This document shows positions 57,715 to 64,000 of a stretch of DNA of 64,000 nt, piece by piece (position 1 is the first letter of the stretch; every line of letters begins with the position of its first letter). This DNA comes from Synaphobranchus kaupii (Eukaryota > Chordata > Actinopteri > Anguilliformes > Synaphobranchidae), in assembly GCA_029718625.1 (NCBI GenBank), contig CM056389.1, forward strand, positions 11,798,880-11,862,879, written 5' to 3'. Position numbers and translations under genes: made by a program. The notes beneath the pieces are model-generated. The model saw only the letters and a list, made by a program, of their open reading frames with translations, made no database searches and was not told the origin of the DNA.

Positions 57715-58444
57715 GGCAGGGCCTACTTATCCAGATTACTTCCCCTTTACTGGTCGTCTTTATGGGGGTGGTATAGCAGGACCCCAGGTTAAGAGGTCGG
57801 GGCTCCGGGCCACCTCGCGGAGCAGGTAGCCACGGAAACGCAATCGTTCCCATGCCGAGTGCTTGGAGCCGTTCATCGACCGCGCGCTCCGTCCCACGCC
57901 ACCTCCTGCCACTTCTCGCCGTAAGGCTAATCGATCGGCGTCTCGCGCACCGGCGCTTTCTGGAGCAAAAAGATGCACTTAACCAGCCGGATGTACATTT
58001 GATTGCTTGTGGAACCCCACTGGTTTAGAACACTTTTTCGTTGCATAGTTACAGTTAAAGCACATTCCGGAATGTGCACAAAGAAGCCAATCAGATTAGA
58101 GTACACGCATAATCACCCCACCTCTAGACAGGAAGAATCAGAGGGCAAGGCAGATGATATAAGTAAAACAAGAAAGCCTTGCCTTTAGTTTGGACACTTT
58201 ATAAATGTGTCACAAACCATACTTGTGTGACTCAATTTTGGAAATGGTCACATCGTGCCCTCACAGGTGAGATATACTTTGGCAGTTTGGTTTATATTCC
58301 AGTTGTTCGCATGGCATGTTGGTCAAGGAAGAGACTAAATCGCATTTCATTTTGAATACAAATAGTCTGGAACCACTTGCAAACGGACTTGCAGCTAAAT
58401 GAGCTGATCCCGATTAGGACATTTAAAAATGTAGTGAAAGGTTT
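57714..58444. other. Gene-free DNA, partly CpG-rich
   Basis: CpG-rich patch at 57780-57970. No exon recognised. Confidence 0.45.
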
Positions 58445-58690
58445 GGAGGCAGATTCTATTGGAATCTGTGATTGCTTCCTTAGCTAGATTATGTTTCCTC
58501 CTGTCTATATTCTTAGTCAGATGCTTCTGTGAGCTTCTACAGTACGTTTTAATATATGTGCTTTTAATGTTTGCTTTTATGTTGTTTGCAACACGGTATT
58601 GCTGCCATCTTGGCCTGGGCTCCCTGGAAAAAGAGATCCTGTAATCTCAATGGGACTCACCTGGTTAAATAAAGGTTGAATAAAAATACT
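58445..58690 (+). mobile_element. LINE 3'-UTR fragment
   Basis: Ends TAATCTCAATGGGACTCACC, TGGTTAAATAAAGGTTGAAT; upstream ATTGCTGCCATCTTGGCC and CTCCCTGGAAAAAGAG. This is a familiar non-LTR 3' terminus in fish (memory). No ORF2 part remains. Confidence 0.55.
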
Positions 58691-59154
58691 GAAATCAGAC
58701 GTTATTTCAAAATGCAAACATACATTGTTACGAGCCAATCCCTATTCTCCAAACCCCAGGTCCTCTGAGAGGAGTGAGCTATGGAAATATAAATCAAAGG
58801 AAATATAAATCAAAAAACGAAAAGTCCACAAACAGACGAGAGGAGCGGCCCCCTACACCTCCTCCTCACACTTCAGAGTAACTGTCTTTCTGGCTCAGTA
58901 GCAAAATCAATAGAGAAGATAATACATTAGAAGTGGGCCAAAACACTTCCACTCCCTAAAATGGCGTCCAAACCGACAGCAAGCAATATAAATAACACCT
59001 GGCACGCTGACCATCGACATCCACCTTAAACCTCCATTCGCCTCCTGGGGTCAAGAGTTCACCTCAAAGACCTCTGGGAAGAGACAGTCTCCGGCCACGT
59101 CAATTAGGTTGCATGTCAAAGCAAAACAATGCATTTGTGTTATGTGCCTAACCA
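58691..59154. other. Gene-free DNA
   Basis: No gene recognised. Local duplication GGAAATATAAATCAAA twice at about 58784-58813. Confidence 0.5.
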
Positions 59155-59316
59155 GGGGGGTATTTCACAGAGAAGGATTACTAAGTTAGCTGGATAGCTA
59201 CACTGAGTAAAGCCTGGAACAGCTCTCTTTACTTCAGTCCATTTCCCAGGGTTCCGGGTTTAACTCAGTGCAGTTACCGAGCTTGCTCAGTTATTCCGCT
59301 TTTTGAAATACCCCCC
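59155..59316. mobile_element. Short MITE with GGGGGGTATTTCA ends
   Basis: 162 bp. Left GGGGGGTATTTCACAG and right (inverse) GGGGGGTATTTCAAAA. Interior AACTCAG and GGATAGCTA words fit small PIF/Harbinger-type fish MITEs (memory). No coding part. The last flanking base cannot settle the target duplication. Confidence 0.7.
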
Positions 59317-61924
59317 AGGAAATAATAAAATTGTAAATAAATACTGTAATAATTCAATGCTCATGTGACACAGTCAATTACCAATATTTCCTGCTGTTGA
59401 AATCTAGGTCAAACTCAACAGGTAACAGTTTTTTAATCAACCAGTCTCATAAATGACAAATCAGTCCATGAAGTACAATGCGATTGACATTTTTCATTTC
59501 TACAGGCAAGAAAATAAATGGTGATGAGGTCTCAAACACACTCAACTACAGCCGTTCCACTTAAGAATTTAAAATTAGCAATGGATGAATTTAGCAGTCT
59601 GTGCACTTCTTTAATCATACAAATCTGTTTCACCTCACCTGAAGAGACCATAAACACTTTTTTTTTAAATCAATGTGCAGTATTTCATTATTAAAAGAAC
59701 TGGGGAAAAGATTTATGGAAAAAAGGAAAAAAGTAACACAACCATTTTTTTAAAGTTTTTTTTTATCCACTTTCTCTAAGCACTTAAACTTGATCTCCAG
59801 ACCCTCGGCTTTTGCCAGAACCAAACAGCAAAAAATAGTTTGACTTTTAAAATGAGCTCAGCCGCGCTGCTGACGAAGAATGCATAGTCACCGCAGGTAA
59901 TTAGAGAACAAATTACATTATCAGCATGGAGTGTATTTGAGAGCACTGCACTTTGTGGAATTGATTTGGAAATGCAAAAAGAAAATAAAAAAGCAATAAA
60001 CACACAAATAACTCTTAGCATGGCGCCTCCTTCGGGAAAACAAATTATTTACAGCATAATTATTTATTTTGCTGCAGTGTCATATTTGTAAATACGTCTT
60101 TTCCATTAAGATTAATATAAATTAGAGAAGTAAATCAACTGTGGATGCTGCACACTTTCATTTATCTTCTGGAAGCTGACGTGCTGTAATTAGCTGCTGC
60201 TTTGGGTAGAAGGCAGAGTTATTTTATGCGACTGTTACGGCGCAAGTCCGCTGTGGCACTCGGCAACACAACACAGCTCAGCTCCTTACATGTTCTCATA
60301 AATACTGGAGTTACTTAGCCTACAGTCAACACTCACATTTTATCCAAGGGCAAAAAGACAATGAGGGTGGGACTAATAAATGCAGTCTCTAATTTTACTT
60401 CAGGAAAAGTTGCTTGTCTTTCTTATTTCATTAGCTGGAGAAGTGCAAAGAACTGTCATTGGCTCATCCTACACAAAATGAGCAAGATGTTTTCAAAAAA
60501 AAAAGGGGAAAAAAAAGGAAAAAAAGGAAAAAAAGTGACATTGAGAACAAAGAGTTCCCAGCAGTGGTTTAATTATATCGTCCTGTTTTATCTTCGACCT
60601 GCTGTCTCGTACGCTACTGCGGGGGTGTGAGTCTGAAGGAGACAGTGATTCACCCCTCTAACCAGAGGGAACCCGTTATAGACCCCACGCTGCGGCCGCC
60701 ATGAAGATCGGGCTCTCTGGAGGACCTGGCCTTCCCAGCATGTCTTTGGGACCCGAGCGCACTGCAGAGCTGCTTTTCTTTTGGCTTGGAGGAGGGTCGC
60801 TCTACATTTGGGGAAAAGATGTATGAATATATGATGACCATTGCTTCATAAATATAATGTCTTATTATTATTATTATTATTATTATTATCACAAAGCACA
60901 ATGGAGATAAACCCTCCATAACCCTCCATAAGCCTCAAGCATCCTGACAGAGCCACAGAACTGTAGGCTTTTATATGTGACCTATCAGTAATGTATCAAC
61001 CTCTATTGTGCAATTAAAGACTTGGCGTCTTGCTTAAGAGAATCTAGAGACCTTGGATTCTCCAGAGATGACATCTTTGGGCTAAAAAAAAAGAAGCACT
61101 TTTCATCCACTCCCTTGCCTCGCTAAAAGGAGCTCCTTATCCTCCAATTATACACTACTTTAGGAAAGGCACAGAACTGCAGGGAGAAGGTGAATATTTC
61201 CGAGCAGACAATGCACGTGCTGTAGCAGCAGGGCGTGGAGTCCCACTATAAATGAAGGCACCCTGTCACACTTTGCAGAGCTCCGAGCACTTTGGGATCA
61301 TCAATAAATTCACACCCTCATTTGTCTGTCAAAGCAGAAAGGAAAACTTTACAGGGCCATAATTTTTGGAAGGACTGACAGCGTTATGTTCAATAAAGAA
61401 TGTTATAATTGTGCATCACGGAATCCGCACGGTTTGACAGCTAGGCACATTTTAATTTTCCCTCCTGTTCCAGACCAAATGTGAAAGGGTTTGACTACAT
61501 AGAGAGGGAGCATGAGACAGAGACAGAGATGGAGACGGAAAGATATTATTTCCAAGGTAACACTGAATATATAGTTGCTCAAAGCTTCATACATTTTCCT
61601 GATCTGAAGTCCATCAACAGCCCACACAAATCATTTGAACCAATATGGCCTTTGCCTCAAAGTTTACCAATGATATGGGAATGAATAATGGATGAAGGGA
61701 GGACTGAAGGAAAAGAAGGATGAAGAAAGGGGAAAATGAAGGAAAAATAGCACGTAGGTATCAGAGCATGGGCACACTGATGTTCCGTCTTCAAATTTAA
61801 TTAAGATCTGCTTGATATTTATTTATTCATTAAGGTAAGAGATTACAGGAATCTGCTCAGGAGATGAAGAACACAGTTTAGCCAGGTACAATTAATGAAA
61901 GCACAGTCCATTACACAGAAGGTA
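59317..61924. other. Gene-free, mostly unique DNA
   Basis: No gene. (ATT)n at 60862-60889; A/G-rich run at 60496-60537. 60050-60340 and 61180-61400 look like unique non-coding DNA. Frames up to 89 codons lack domains. Confidence 0.5.
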
Positions 61925-61952
61925 CAAACGCACACGCACACGCACGCACGAA

Positions 61953-61996
<44 letters not shown>

Positions 61997-62013
61997 CACA
62001 CGCACACACGCAC

Positions 62014-62044
<31 letters not shown>
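61925..62044. repeat. (CGCA)n and (CA)n microsatellite
   Basis: CGCA repeats (about 61930-61997) passing into CACACG and then pure CA. His/Ala/Thr and Cys/Val/Arg frames are artefacts. Confidence 0.95.
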
Positions 62045-62360
62045 GAGGCACGCATACGCGTGCACGCACGCCCACACACACATTAACCCCTTAACCCCTT
62101 TGTGCAGATGCCAAATTTGGTCAATTCTCACCAATTCAGGGAGTGCTCTATTTAAGGCTTTATAATTATAACTCCAGGTGTTTGCATCACAGAAACTTGC
62201 AAAATGGCTTAAATGAAACAAGACAGTTGTACGATTTACAATACAAACTGAGATTAGTTTATTTTCATAATGTAGGTCAAAATAAAGTGCCACAAATGCA
62301 AAGAAACTTTGGAAAAATGCAAAAAATAGTTGTTCTTTAGTTTGCAATAAAATACAGACA

Positions 62361-63000
62361 TGCTCAAACTTGTTGGTACCCCTGGTAAAGATGGGTAAAA
62401 ATGGTTATAAAAAGTCCACCGTTTGGTGAATTAGCTTAATCTCACACTGAAAAAAAGAAAAATCCAACCTTTGATTGACGTTCATTTATTATGAGAAAAC
62501 AAAAACCCTCATCAAGAAATAATTATTTTTAACAAAACCACATTGGCCACTATTATTGGTACCCCTGCATTTATAAAGTAATAATTTTTTATATTTGGTC
62601 GCATGTCTTTGCATGCCATGACTTCCTGATGCCTGTGACCCAACAACATCAAAAGACTCTTGATATCTTATTTTATGGTACTCTTACAAGCGATAATAAA
62701 TGTATCTGCATTTGAATGGATCTCTATGGGAATTGGGGGGTGGGACTAGATTTAGCTGTAAATTACACTGGAACAGTATGGAACACATGGTTGGCTAAAT
62801 GGCTCTATGTCATCAAGGGTCAGACGTATCAAACAAGCCTTAAACCATCACTTTGCTGCCAGAAATACAGTAGATATGGATGGATAACTTGAATGGTTTC
62901 TTCTCCTGACTTATTTTTCCATAGAGTTCAATAGGAAAATTTGTCAGGAGAAACAACCCTTAAAGTGATCCATCCATATTTACTGCATAAACCAGAATGA
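62361..63000. mobile_element. Tc1-type end plus hairpin cassette, copy 2
   Basis: Begins TGCTCAAACTTGTTGGTACC; the words TTGGTACCCCTG recur near 62556 as TATTGGTACCCCTG, about 183 bp inward, again like an inverted/direct-repeat terminus. From about 62588 the sequence matches the 8200-8622 cassette (TTTGGTCGCATGTC, CATCAAAAGACTC, TTTGAATGGATCTCTATGGG), including the hairpin arms, here more diverged (62842-62998). No transposase frame. Confidence 0.65.
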
Positions 63001-63807
63001 ACTGGGATGAATGAGACAGGTTTGCAGAGCATGGGGGGTGTTATGCGTCAACATTTCAGATAGTGTAATAGTGGTATAAAGTGTTGTATATTTCTCAAAC
63101 AGATTGTCCCAGACAATTAATGATCACTGAATTTTGAATGGGACATCTCTATGCATAAAACCAATGGTAAAATTGGATATTTATTTCATATTTAGTAGCA
63201 GATATTGATAGTAGAATGACGTGGTATAAACACAAGAATGTATTTTGCATTTGAGTGAGCAGGACTTTTTACTGCTTTTTTGGCATATGATCGGGCTATT
63301 GTTGGGTTTATCTTGTTGCTATGACAGAATACAAATTTGTGTTGATAATAAATATATTTATGATCTCACACATAGACGCTATTGTCCACTGTGTCACGCA
63401 TGGGTAGGTATAGTTGCAGGTGAGACTGGGTGGGGGGTTGCTTGTTAAATGGACTTTCTACGGGACAACAGTGACACTTAGAAACTCCGTATTCGACACA
63501 GTTGTCACAAACTGTGTACTAATAAATCTAAAATGGAGTTTGACGTTTCCACTCTTCGTTTGGTTGCAAGAGAAATTAAGTGCAGCAAAATCTTGGCACC
63601 AAAAATCTCGACCACTAAGGGATCTGCACAAATGGGTTAAATAGACACATGTATCCACTTACAATACAGTAACATTTGAAATAACATTTTCATAGTTCCA
63701 AGTCCCAGAATAGTAAACAATTATGCATGATCCGCCTTGAGAATATCCAGCTTAATTTTGATCTGGATGTATTTACAACACTTGCATCATATATGCCGCA
63801 CTCAAGG
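63001..63807. other. Gene-free DNA
   Basis: No gene recognised; short frames on both strands without domains. Confidence 0.45.
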
Positions 63808-64000
63808 GGCTCTATCTTGGCGATCTTAGCGCTTGGTCTAAACGCATGGCGTAAAGTGCATTTTGGGCGTGTCCAAGTGTACTTTTGCTAGTTAGACGGC
63901 GACCTTTTTGAGCACTAAGCACCCGCAGCATACAAATGGGCTGAACCGAGCCTCTTCATTAATTATAGGTGTGTCTTGGGCGTAACATGCAATAAACCAA
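63808..64000. mobile_element. Transposon end running off the window
   Basis: AGGGGCTCTATCTTGGCGAT starts a segment with GCGCTTGGTC, GGGCGTGTCC and GGCGTAACATGCAATAAACC that resembles the terminus of a dispersed fish DNA transposon (memory). The rest lies beyond position 64000. Confidence 0.45.

Overview
The window looks like vertebrate, most likely teleost, intergenic DNA rather than a microbial or viral replicon. Support comes from the repeats: an L2-clade LINE with a TGTAA-repeat tail, tRNA-derived SINEs, Tc1/mariner, hAT-like and MITE elements, a Ty3/gypsy-type LTR element, and dense CA, CT and TA microsatellites. I recognised no host protein-coding exon, tRNA, rRNA, CRISPR array or bacterial-style operon. 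Nearly all long open frames lie inside simple repeats, minisatellites or transposon remains.

Layout. 1-4490: gene-free DNA with CT microsatellites, a LINE 3' end (minus), a 38-bp minisatellite (3310-3630) and a G-rich block. 4492-5036: an internally deleted Tc1-like element, repeated at 32474-33016. 7928-8640: a (TA)n tract and a Tc1-like end leading into a cassette with a long hairpin; the cassette recurs at 62588-62985. 10080-10410: a LINE 3' end. 11427-14376: C-rich minisatellite, TG tract and a 592-bp polypyrimidine block. 19242-20008: an element with about 248-bp inverted arms, followed by two small hairpins. 22067-23568: a complete but gutted LTR retrotransposon with 5-bp target duplications. 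24650-29737: a SINE, an L1-like endonuclease-lineage LINE fragment between 27-bp direct repeats, a MITE, and a 5'-truncated L2 LINE. 29738-41029: mostly non-repetitive, with candidate regulatory DNA near 31435-31560, a CpG-rich block, a SINE and a MITE. 41030-41637: a degenerate hAT 5' end. 43676-58700: paired CA and TG tracts, homopolymers, an AGCT-rich block, a 59-bp minisatellite (56031-56857) and a LINE tail. 58700-64000: a small MITE, a CGCA microsatellite, the second hairpin cassette and a transposon end running off the window.

No host genes cooperate here. The readable biology is transposon history: non-autonomous copies sharing deletions, nested or recombined elements, and tandem-repeat expansion. 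The remaining unique DNA could hold distal enhancers of a neighbouring developmental gene, but this cannot be settled from one sequence.
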